Positions 54,133 through 63,480 of a DNA stretch of 64,000 nucleotides are shown one piece after another (within the stretch, counting starts at the first letter, position 1; each line of letters begins with the position of its first letter). The DNA comes from Acholoe squamosa (lineage: Eukaryota > Annelida > Polychaeta > Phyllodocida > Polynoidae), in the NCBI GenBank assembly GCA_949317995.1, contig OX439046.1, forward strand, positions 38,600,002-38,664,001, read 5' to 3'. The position numbers were made by a program, and so were the translations under genes. Below the pieces are notes generated by a model. It worked only from the letters and a program-made list of their open reading frames with translations, had not been told where the DNA came from and did not search any database.

Positions 54133-55307
54133 TAATAGTGGTTTGAATTTTGTTTGAATTTCGTGAAGAAAGACTAGATTTTGGTCCAATATGAATGTGA
54201 AAGACCAATGATATAATTTTGACATGAAGCTTTGGATAATATGAAAACATACTATTCTGTAGAAATAGGTTCTATGTGACGACAGGAGTCATCTGACCAT
54301 CTGAGAGGGAAAGGGGAGAAAAGGGGGAGGGGTGGGGTCATACTCAGGTCATGGAGATGACCAGGGGGTGGTATATGGGAGAGTGGAGTGGAGGGGGAGG
54401 TAAGTTTCCTCTGATAGGAGGCACGTGACTATTCATGTAGAAGGTAGTGGATGAGGGGGGGGGGGGTCGGAACTGACTGGAGGTATATGGGAGAGGGAGG
54501 GGGGGGGGGGTCTGGACTGACCACAGATGGTATAGGTTATAGGGAAATACAAAGTAGCGGTTTCTTATTGAATTCTGATACTGGGACACATATCAGGTTA
54601 TTGGGGTGGGTTGGTTCAAAAGTGATATCAAATTGGGCCTAAAATTGTTGGGTTTCTTATGGATTAATACAGGATGGTTATTGTTGTCAGAATGAGCCTA
54701 AAATGTTAGGGTTTCTCATGGACTGATATAGGATGGCTATTTGGGAAATAGGAAGGTATTTTTACCTGGGACAGGAGCAGTTCACTGTGAGTGAGTTGCT
54801 AATAAGAGGGTTTTACATGTACATGGAGAGATCATAGAGTATTATACAAGAGATCCTGCATGACAAAATAGTAACCTGTGACCAGAACCTGTTTTGCAAT
54901 TATGTCAGTATTAATGTGGACTTCCTACCTTTGTGCCCATAAGTTGCTGGTGCCAATCATCAGGTGGATATAATTGTTGCTGTATGGATTGAATCCTCCT
55001 TGTGCCATTTGAGAGCATGATGTATATATGGCATATAGTCTCTGGTACTCTGGTCTACTCTGGTGTATGTGTGGAGTAGGTGGTGATACTACCTGTGGTG
55101 GTGGTAGTGCTGGTGGTTGGAGTAACACACAGGAGGAGCTACAGGAGGAGGACGCCCGCTACAGTGAGTAGTAGTAGTAGTGGTATGTATAGGCTGTAGG
55201 CTGCTGGAGGCTAGGAGCTGTTGGCTGGCATTCTGGTGTTGGTAGAATCCTGCTATTGTTCTTGTAAGAGGTATTAATAGTGGGATTTTAATTAAGTTCT
55301 CCACCAG
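54133..55307 (-). other. LARD interior, smaller part next to its 5' LTR, no gene
   Basis: About 1.2 kb with no credible frame. On the plus strand there are G-runs of about 9-12 bases near 54455 and 54500, and a GGT/GTA-rich tract near 55080-55190. The last bases read, in element sense, CTGGTGGAGAACTTAATT, the likely primer binding site (55290-55306); I could not assign its tRNA. Confidence 0.65.
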
Positions 55308-55897
55308 TGTCAATAGATCGTTAAATGACTATTAGTGAGGGAAGACAGAAGCTCAGAGGTCTTCAGTTGATCCAGGTTTATTCCAGTTTGGTACAGAGTG
55401 ATCATAAGATGGTACAGCATGATCACTCACCAAGCTTATCCAGCCAAGCCTATGTATGCCTTAGTATAGGGTGATGCAGCCTCTAGGTCTGTGAGCAAAA
55501 TAAGATGCTGAGGCTTGATCCTGGCTAGGTTATATAGTCAGGAGCAAGCCCAGATGACGTCGTGTCTATTTCTGTACTTTCTATTTTTAGTATAGGGAGC
55601 GACTCAAATATGCTGAGTCGGTGGTTCTGCTCAGTCCCAATCTGTGGTAGGAGGGGTGAGCTGCTCCTATTGGCTAGGTGAATCTAAATATAGTTGAGTT
55701 CCCCAGTGGGGGATCCACAGGAGGGAGCCTGGGGATTTCCCACTGGAGGAGGGCAGGTGTGAACTCTTCACCCTGCCAAGCTAAAAATAGGTTGACCTTG
55801 GTTTGAACTAGGCTTGTAGGCAGAGCTGTGGATAAGCCTAGTGGTGAAAGGTAAATATATATCGAATAATTGTTATACCCAGAATCGTCCATTGACA
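55308..55897 (-). repeat. LARD 5' LTR
   Basis: 590 bases, pairing with 35399-35988 with one visible difference. It is followed directly by AAAC and the rest of LINE-b. Confidence 0.9.
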
Positions 55898-55901
55898 AAA
55901 C

Positions 55902-57536
55902 TATCTTCAGTTTTCACAGATAATGGTTATCCTGAGCGTGTATTAATGACTGAACCTGTTGATCCAGCTGAAATTCCTGTGCGAGTTGAAAAAGGCTTTG
56001 TTGAGATGCTCATAAAAGAAATAAATGTGAACAAAACTTCCGGAATTGATGGTATTAGATGTGATATTTTGAAAACAGCACTGTTATTTTTGTTAGATCC
56101 TGTTACTAGGTTGTACGAACTGAGCTTCACCAGTGGCATATTTCCTGAAAAATGGAAAAGGGCAAGGGTGAATCCAATACCCAAGCCCGGTAATATAAAG
56201 TTAATCACCAATTGGCGGCCGATATCACTATTACCTGTACCTTCCAAAATTGCGGAAAAAATAATGGATTGCCATCTAAATGAAATTCTAAATAAGAAAA
56301 ATGTTATTTCTGCAAAACAATTTGGTTATCAATCAGGACTGGGGACTGCAGAGGCAGTCTTCAGACTCCTGAGTGATATCTATGAAAATAGAGATAGAGG
56401 CCATTTGACTGGAGTTTGTTATCTTGCCCTACGTAAGGCGTTCGATTGTGTTCATCACGCCTATCTTGTTGAAATTTTAGGACAACTTGGTTTACATGAC
56501 ACAACACTCAATTGGCTAATGAGTTACTTAACTGGGAGAAGCCAGTATACTAAAATTGGTTCCTTTGTTTCTAATGAAGCCCCAGTACAATTTGGTGTCC
56601 CACAAGGGTCTGTATTGGGACCGCTCTTGTTCATACTATATATAAATGATGTCAGTGATGTTCTTGCTGATTGTAAACATCATCTTTATGCAAACGACTT
56701 GGTAATATACAGCTCAAACAACAAAATTGAAACTATAACCAATAGGTTACAAACGGCATTAAATCGATTACAATCCTGGTTTGTAACCAAGAGGCTTACT
56801 GCTAACACGGATAAATCCAAAGTTGTGTGGTATGGTTCATACAAAAAGTTACCAAAGTCCAGGGGTCAAAAACTATATTTGTATAACAAAGAACTTGAAA
56901 CTCTGAATAACTACTGCTACTTAGGACTAAAGTTAGACAGTCTATTGAGTTTTGAACCTGCGCTAAAGGATTTAAATAGTAAAATTAACCACTGTCTTTT
57001 TAGATTCAGTAAATTCAGAAACATGTTATCTGGAAAAGTTGCTGTAACAGTCTATAAAACCACCATAATGTCTGTTTTTGATTACGCTTGTTTTGGCTAC
57101 GAGGGGGCTAATGAAGGCCTGTTAAAAAAGTTAGACAGAATGCAGAAGAGAGGCCTGAAAATTTGTTACAGAGGTTTCGGATCTTAATGAAGAAGAGCTC
57201 CATGAACGGGCTAATATCCCACTCCTGATGAGGAGACGACAAGAATTATTGCTTAGCTTCATGTACAAATTATCAAGAAATCCAGATTGGGTCGATGAGG
57301 AAATCAGAAGGCCAGGTATGAGGTCCGAATCAAAGATCAAGATAGTCATTCCCAGAGCACGTAACATGAGATTCAACAACTCGCCGCTATATAGAGGAGT
57401 TGAGTTATGGAACAATCTCCGAGCTGATGTCCAACACAGTGAAAGTAAACTTAAATTTAAAGCAACATTTAGGCAGATACAAGACTTGTCCAAGATGATG
57501 TTAATGGGTGATGAGCTGAATGAGCTGGATGAGTAA
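55902..57536 (+). pseudogene. LINE-b reverse transcriptase and C-terminal region
   Basis: Continues the LINE-b frame with LSSVFTDNG, then the RT: FPEKWKRARVNPIPKPG, NWRPISLLPV, QSGLGTAEAVFRLL, motif A YLALRKAFDCVHH (LINE-a has YLDLRKAFD), motif B FGVPQGSVLGPLLF, motif C LYANDLVIYS. Both catalytic positions are changed from the expected aspartates. A one-base insertion near 57170 relative to LINE-a puts the C-terminus (EELHERANIPLL...LKFKATFRQIQ) in another frame, ending at 57536. The RT would have copied LINE RNA at the nicked target; this copy cannot. Confidence 0.87.
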
Positions 57537-57550
57537 TATGAAAAAAGATA

Positions 57551-57710
57551 CAGGTTAGGGAGCTGTTGAAAGACTACACCTTATCCTGATTGAGTAGAGG
57601 GAGCTGTTGTTTGCTGACTACACCCTCTACTAGAATTTATTCATGTGGAGCTGTTGAATGACTACACTGCATGAATTTCATCCATGAGCTCACAGTGACT
57701 ATACTGTCAT
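57551..57710 (+). other. Array of stem-loops with a shared loop motif in the LINE-b 3' UTR
   Basis: Three successive hairpins carry the same loop, AGCTGTTG..(G)ACTACAC: 57551-57588 (10-base stem, two mismatches), 57593-57631 (9-base perfect stem AGTAGAGGG/CCCTCTACT) and 57639-57676 (7-base stem ATTCATG/CATGAAT). A fourth, weaker one (ACAGT/ACTGT, 57692-57707) keeps GACTATAC. The stems differ in sequence while the loops are conserved, the sign of a selected RNA structure, perhaps the site the LINE RT recognises. Confidence 0.65.
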
Positions 57711-58110
57711 ACTGTATATCTGCTGATCATCTGTTTAAGATATGTTTTGTACCTACTGATCTGTCCATATATATCCTGTTGGTATAGTGTAATACATGCT
57801 AGTATAAAACTTGTTGATAGTAACAAACTGGTGTACCATGCCTGCTGCCCTTCTTTTTGAAATTTTATTGTAAGATTATAGAGGTTGCTATTTGTGTACA
57901 TAGTATATACTGTTTGTTATATAGATTTTATTTTTTCTGTTTATATTATTGTTCTCATTCTTCATTGTATAAATTCCCATCTTTATTCATTGATCTATGT
58001 GCAAACAACCACTTAATGTAATAACTGAACGAGGATTCACATTATTGTCTAATTTTACCACTTTCTGTATGAATAGTGACTTGACAATAAAACATTTTCA
58101 AACCTCAAAA
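57711..58110 (+). other. LINE-b 3' UTR, distal part and tail
   Basis: AT-rich non-coding sequence ending AATAAAACATTTTCAAACC and a short A-rich tail, then E2 sequence. AATAAA lies at 58086-58091, about 20 bases before the end. Confidence 0.75.
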
Positions 58111-58640
58111 ACCAACAGGTAGTGTTTCATGGTTGCCAGACACCAGATTGAAGAATTTTCTCGAGACACACGAATGGCTGGCACCTGTGTCAATCAAAAA
58201 TTCTCCAGTCTGCCCCTTCACCGATACAGCGATGTACCATCGTTTCCCCCCCAAAGGTGAGGAGTTCTGCGCGAATCAGAGTTGTTCCTGGGAGTCACCG
58301 ATCTCCCATCCGAAACGCTTCAGGAAGGTTACACACGGGTGGTTCGGGGGGAGGTGTGCCGCACTCACACGCGTCAACTCTTCAACCCAACCTCCTTCTT
58401 CTACGAGGTAGGATTGCTCCCTCGGGTTCCGACATACCTCTGTCCCTACCCCGTCGAAGCCCCCGGCTCGGACTGGGTTGAGAGGATCCTTCTCACATAC
58501 CAGTCCCCCGGAGGGTATTAACTCCTGTACTAGCTCGGATTCACCAGTGGTGGCTTTTTGGCAGATTTTCGAATCACAGATCACATCCTTTGCCACAGAT
58601 GCGACCCTCTTTAATTTTCCTCCTCCTTCTTCTCTTCTAC
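58111..58640 (-). pseudogene. E2 protease region, N-terminal part (fossil)
   Basis: Minus-strand pieces match the start of E4 pol: an acidic linker with EEGGWVEELTRV and HLPPNHPCVTF, then the flap of a retropepsin-like domain. It is separated from the rest of E2 pol by LINE-b. Broken. Confidence 0.75.
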
Positions 58641-61280
58641 ATAATTAACTCGGGATAGCACAGGCTTCGGGGCTGTACACTCATGAGCGTAATGCCCCAT
58701 TTCTTGACAACGGTAGCAACGTAGTCTGCTCCGGTCTACTCTCTGTCGTTAGGGTCTAGTATACATAGTCTCAGCGAAAGTTTTCATAAAATCCTCCATC
58801 ATTTTCTTCATATCCAGAGGTTCGGGTGGAGCAGGGGTTCTCGATGGAAGTAGTCCTGGGGGCCGGGTAACAGCCATTTCAGTGGTTCGACTGTCTGAGT
58901 TAGGCCTAGTTTCCCCTCGAGATTCATTAGCCCTTCGGTTATATATCCGGCGAGGGATATACTTGCGCTTGACGTCTTTCTTTACCTGTACTGCAGAGAT
59001 GCTGCCGTCCTCCTCCTCGATCTCTATGATCTCAAAGTCATTGTCGGTTGTTTCAGCATATGTCGGTTGGTGTATTCCCAACACAGAAGCCGTACTAGTA
59101 TTAGTACTCGCACAAACCTTGGTATTCAAGGTTTTCATCTCTACTTTTCCCGCCATGAGGGTCTTCTTTACTGTCCAGCACTCAATCCCTTCGAAAAGGT
59201 CCATCAAGGTAGGATTTCTCCCTTTCCAAGCATTTAAAGCTGCTTGCTGTTGATCTTCATCTCGAAGTCCACTTACGAATTGTGGTAACAAGTTGTTCAG
59301 GAAAAATTTGTCGGAAGGATTGGTTCCTGGCCGCGCCCTCTGTAGCAGGGATTGCAACTCGTACCCGTAGGCTCGAAATGATTCTTGTGGTTTCTGCATT
59401 TGCTTCTTGAAGAGCATGAAAGGGTCTTCACTCACCAAATTGTACAGCAGAATGCTGGTAATCTTGACTAGCTGTTGGAAGGTACCCCGTTCGAAGTATA
59501 CTCCGTTCCACTTTTCAACGGCTATCCGGCCGGGGCCATGTTTCAGAAATCTGATCAGGTGAGGTAAAGCCTCTTCGGGAGTCCATGCATTGCACCTTAT
59601 GTCATCAGTGAAGTTCGAGAACCATTCTTTCCAAGTTTTTACATCCTCATAAATCTTAGGCAGAATGGCCTGCCGCCTAGCTGCATTATTTGTCCGTACC
59701 AATTTTTGACATTGGTTGACGCTCCATTCTCGAATGGTCTCCTCACTGTGTGCAGTGTTCGAAGTGTTTGCTGATTGATTCAGCATGTCTTCTAACACAC
59801 TGTTACGGGATCTGCACCTCGAAGTTCCTCCAGTGGCGCCCCCAGCCCCTGGAGGGGGTGCAGTCGGCCCTTGGGTAGAACTTGATGCACTACCCCCTAC
59901 CGCACCTTGGTTCCCGGTGCCCAAAGGTTCGGAATCATCTACAGAATTGTCATCATATGATAACTCGAAGTGGCCCTCCTGCCCACCTGCAGTGCTATGT
60001 TCGGTCTCTTTATGCGGTAAGGCAGTGGTGACACTGAATCTTATCCTCCGTTTTTCAGGTTCAGTTGGCCTGGGTTTATGTGTGGGGTCATAGACACCAT
60101 CATTTCGAACATGAATGCCGGCATTATCATTTACGAATGGATCGTATCGATCTGGCTTCTTTAAAGCCTCGGCTGGCGTTGATGTCGCCAAAGGTGTAGT
60201 TCCTTTTACGAAAGTAGTGTCGGAAGGTATGTCATTATTGGACAATCCTTGGTGGTAAAGTATATCTAGTTGTGTTACAGATACACTCGTGTCTGTTTCG
60301 AAAGATTTGTCTTCTTCCTCGGGGTCTGTTCTGGCAGTTTGATCGCTGTTCTCTATTCCCGACACGTATGTATCAAGAGCTATCTTTCATTTCATCAGGT
60401 TAGCTATTTCGAGGCATAGCTCTTGTTGCTTCAAGAATAGATCTTGATTGCTGTCTTTCATGGACTCCATTACGTCCTCGTTTTTCAAGATGCATTGATC
60501 TCGAATCTCTAGCAGCTTATTTGCCTCGTATTTATACTGTTCCATTTCGGCTCTTATTTGCTCGGCCTCTTTCTTTAGTTCGAGATTCTTGATGGTGGAA
60601 GTAGCTTCTTGTTCCTCTAGATCAACTTCCTGTCTAAGTTTTTCGTTTTCCCACTCAGCTTTAGGAAGTTCGAGTTTCCTTTGGATGACATGTGTCTGTC
60701 CTTCGAGGTCGCGATTGATTTTCATGTCGTTCATCATACGTTGTTTATCGGTTTCATACTGGTGACATTGTTTCTCCAGATTCCTAAGTCTCAGAACTTT
60801 TTGTTCGGAGTCTTCTTACTTTGGTAACCCCTGGTATAGGCGAACTCTATTCATGGCATCGATGCTCAACTTGGCCTGCTCGCGCAAGTATTCTGCTGCT
60901 GACTCAGTAACTTTCTTCGAACCTCCTATGTCGAATACCGAGATGTCTATGAGTGTGTTCGCTATTTTCGTTTCTGCTCGAGCTGAGGCTGCTCATTGAG
61001 CATCTAGAGTCATCATCATAATTGGTGTCGGTGTTTCTGTGGAATCGGTACTTAATCTGTATGTATGGTTCGCGACTGGAGTGGGCATTTCCTCAGATTC
61101 GAGGTCTCGAACTACCCTCTCCACCTTGGGTCCAGTTATAGAGATATACCCCTTCATTTGAATTCGGTTTAAATCGTTAGCATGAGCAGTGTCATTCGGT
61201 GTGGATCCCGAGATGCTCGACTTTTCATCTCGAGATCCATCGTGCTCGTGTTCAGCCTCCAGGGCCGCGCACTAACACCA
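58641..61280 (-). pseudogene. E2 gag region (fossil)
   Basis: In minus-strand order: an N-terminal part (61280-60840), a coiled coil (60740-60390), PFVNDNAG (about 60120), a capsid-like domain with TWKEWFSNF and GPGRIAVEKW (about 59640-59520), basic S/R-rich linkers and a CCHC knuckle (about 58690-58740). The whole order matches E4 gag. A few breaks. Confidence 0.8.
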
Positions 61281-61284
61281 AGGA

Positions 61285-61299
61285 CTGGTCACGGCACCA
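61285..61299 (-). other. E2 primer binding site, tRNA-His type
   Basis: In element sense TGGTGCCGTGACCAG, one base after the 5' LTR, identical to the E3 and E4 sites. Confidence 0.8.
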
Positions 61300-61300
61300 G

Positions 61301-61658
61301 TGTAATGGTTCGAATCAATGTCTTGATTAGTTCAAAGTAAAGACCAGACAAGGGGTCTTGGGTTAGTCCAACTGGCACGTATTTATTACGGTATATGTTT
61401 CACATCTACCTCGAAGTGTACCGCTTAACTGTAGTGTAAGCTCAGGTGAAAATGGTCCGACTCCGTTGGCAGCTAGAGCCAGACTAACGCCTTCCCCGGC
61501 CCCAGGTAGGAGCTGGGATGAGGCGAACAGTGCTGCCACCACCCCGCAGAGACCAGGGGTCGAGGAGACCTCTAGCGACTACCGGTGATGGGCGCACCGC
61601 TCGAAACGCCCTCTCGAGGGAGACGCTCACACTATATCACGATCTACGAGCCCCTACA
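61301..61658 (-). repeat. E2 5' LTR
   Basis: 358 bases, the partner of 10204-10547 at about 96 percent identity outside one 14-base indel. Followed by CATA and the remainder of the E1 3' UTR. Confidence 0.9.
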
Positions 61659-61662
61659 CATA

Positions 61663-62631
61663 CATGAGGACTATTGGATACTCTAATAACAATCAGGACA
61701 CCATCTGTTTATAACCAGCAGTGATTACGAATGCTGGAATATGAACAATAACCACCTAATAAACTGCTTGTACACATGCAAGTCGAATCTTGCTAATAGG
61801 ACATTACAACTCCAGTTCCTGATAGAAACAGTATCAGATTATACGATTACACAGCTACCCTGCCACCATCGTCAGAAGGAAGACTCGGAACACCATATCT
61901 GATTATAGACTCTGCGAACAATTTGCACATTGTTCTAATATATACGAAGCCTATAGTATTTTGATTGATATTTGTACGGTATTCTACTACACTGGTAGTT
62001 TACCAATAGACATGTACATCTGGAAATTGTTAAGAGCAGATTCAAGTTATTATACCGTGTGTGTTCGTATTTTTCTTCTGTCCGGTCCAGTAAGAAAATA
62101 TTTCAAGACCTTACATATGTTTATGTATATAAAACACATGATGTATGTACTATAGACTGTGCCATAAATTATTTTTTTTATTTTTACAAGGTCTAGAGGT
62201 AACATAATTATCAGATTCACAAATCACTACTACTACGAGTAATAGGTATCTGAAAGTGTAGGATACAAACATAAAAGCATTAACATTGATTCGGAATACT
62301 CTTATGTATAGAGATCTTTCAAGGTTGTTATGTAAAATGACTTTAATTTCTGCATTTCCTAATGTTGTTATTGGGTATACTGTGTTCTAGGAAAACAAAA
62401 CGTTTCTCATTTATGAGTCGTATGAATGACTATTCAGTAGCTGGTTAGATGTAACATAAATACTATGATCATTCAGTATTGTGTTTGAATACATCGCATA
62501 CAATTATCGCCAGACTAGTAACCAGGCAACTCGTACACTATTATGTGCCCTATTCGATATAATTGTGTTAATACTATAACTTAGTTACTACCCAGTAGTG
62601 TAGCACCTTGTCATAGTCTTGGTGGGGGTAG
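61663..62631 (+). other. E1 3' UTR, right part, and polypurine tract
   Basis: AT-rich non-coding sequence continuing the E1 3' UTR from 10203. It ends in GGTGGGGGTAG (62621-62631), the polypurine tract directly before the 3' LTR. Small open frames here are not convincing. Confidence 0.7.
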
Positions 62632-63076
62632 TGTAGGGGCACGGTTTGTAATAAGCGTCACGTAGGTACGAGTTGGACACTTCCTGAGTGGGGTTTACGC
62701 TCGGGTCTGAGAACGGTATGCTGGGGCGAGTGGTGGCAGCACTGCTCTCTGAGCTTCCTGCCTTAGACTTGAGAGGTCACCACCCAACCTTAGGCTATAT
62801 AAGGCCAGGTCGGTAGCTGCTGGAGGGAGAACCCTCACGGGCTCCGTATGGTCAGTAAGCACTTCCCTCCTCTGGTTATGAGAACTTACCTAGTAACTCA
62901 TTGTTTGATTGTCTGAATACCCTGATACAAATACACTTGAACTCGGAAGCCCTTAGTTGGATTGTAAGCAGGATTCTGAATAAACCTTGTTGCCTCTTCT
63001 GTACCAGAGATTGTCTTTTGGTAGTTCTTTCCGAATTAGACATACGAACCCCAAGTCAGAATACTTGACCATTACA
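62632..63076 (+). repeat. E1 3' LTR
   Basis: 445 bases, TGTAGGGG...GACCATTACA, with the same ends as the E2-E4 LTRs in element sense. It holds TATATAAGG at 62796-62804 and AATAAA at 62979-62984, in the spacing expected for promoter and polyadenylation signal of an LTR. The partner LTR is off the left edge. Confidence 0.85.
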
Positions 63077-63129
63077 ATGATAATATATATATGTGTCAAC
63101 TCACTGGAAGTTAAGATCAACAGAGTTGC

Positions 63130-63480
63130 TGATCAGACGCATGATCCAAAACCATGATGCTGTTCCGGGAGAGTTGTGTGCCTCTCCAAGCATCGGATCA
63201 CCAAGATGTGTCATTTAAACTGCGATGCCATTCCTCTCCAAGCATCAATTCACCAGAGTGTGTGTGCATAGCCTGAACTAGGATGCTCTCCAAGAGAAGT
63301 TGTGCCTTGCCAAGCATCAGTTCACCAGAGTGTGTGTGCATAGCCTGAACTATGATGCTCCCCGGGGGAGTTGCGCCTTCCCAAGCATCAGATCACTAAG
63401 GATATATAGTTTAGGCTGTGGTGCCATCCGAGGGAAGTTGTGCCTTCCCAAGCATCGAGCCACCAGAGCGGCTGAATATG
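63130..63480. repeat. Degenerate minisatellite, about five units of 52-72 bases
   Basis: CCAAGCATC recurs at 63186, 63238, 63310, 63381 and 63448, each followed by a TCACCAGAG-like phrase and, in most units, preceded by GATGC...GTTGTGCCT. Within a unit GATGCT and AGCATC can pair, so each unit may fold as a hairpin. Confidence 0.8.

Larger units (their letters stand above)
35399..55897 (-). mobile_element. Large non-coding LTR element (LARD-like), inserted in LINE-b and split by E4
   Basis: Two 590-base LTRs (35399-35988 and 55308-55897) begin TGTCAATAG and end ATTGACA on the plus strand and are flanked by AAAC at 35395-35398 and 55898-55901. I found one difference between them, so the insertion is recent. 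A primer-site-like TGGTGGAGAAC follows the right LTR on the minus strand after a one-base spacer C, exactly as in the gypsy copies, and a purine-rich tract abuts the left LTR, which sets the orientation. Without E4 the interior is about 6.9 kb and has no credible protein. It therefore moved in trans. It looks structurally complete as a non-autonomous element. Confidence 0.85.
21626..58110 (+). mobile_element. LINE-b, non-LTR retrotransposon copy split by two large insertions
   Basis: LINE-b is the same family as LINE-a, on the plus strand inside E2 pol. It starts within the endonuclease (DGAWSFIENLI, 21626-21663), is interrupted by the Penelope-like element, resumes at 35005 up to 35398, is interrupted by the LARD, and runs from 55902 to its 3' tail at about 58110. 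It is thus 5'-truncated, the usual outcome of target-primed reverse transcription. I see no clear target duplication against E2. The 3' UTR keeps a polyadenylation signal AATAAA at 58086-58091. Confidence 0.85.
10204..61658 (-). mobile_element. Ty3/gypsy element E2, inserted in the E1 3' UTR and exploded by later insertions
   Basis: E2 lies on the minus strand. Its 3' LTR is 10204-10547 and its 5' LTR 61301-61658, with CATA duplicated at 10200-10203 and 61659-61662. A purine-rich tract abuts the 3' LTR and a tRNA-His-type primer site abuts the 5' LTR. Read along the minus strand: gag and protease start (61280-58111), then LINE-b and its contents (58110-21626), reverse transcriptase and RNase H (21625-19970), LINE-a (19935-17514), integrase (17513-15555) and ORF3 (about 15014-11571). 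The LTRs differ at about 14 of 344 aligned sites plus a 14-base indel, so E2 is clearly older than E3 and E4. Broken, with many breaks. Confidence 0.85.
1..63076 (+). mobile_element. Ty3/gypsy element E1, outermost shell of the nest (5' end outside window)
   Basis: E1 is an LTR retrotransposon read on the plus strand. The window opens inside its gag and the element closes with a 3' LTR at 62632-63076. Its own parts are gag (1-3730), pol (about 3740-6736), a third frame (7342-9945) and a 3' UTR split into 9946-10203 and 61663-62631. Everything between 10204 and 61658 is a later insertion (E2 and its contents), marked by CATA at 10200-10203 and again at 61659-62. A SINE and a MITE sit in gag. 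E1 is a fossil with many breaks (roughly ten or more) and much of its integrase is not visible. Its 5' LTR and target duplication lie off the left edge, so its age cannot be read from LTR divergence. Confidence 0.85.

Noticed and set aside
63130-63480. CRISPR-like array
   Set aside because: Units are contiguous and degenerate, spacers are not unique, and the context is an animal genome; it is a minisatellite.
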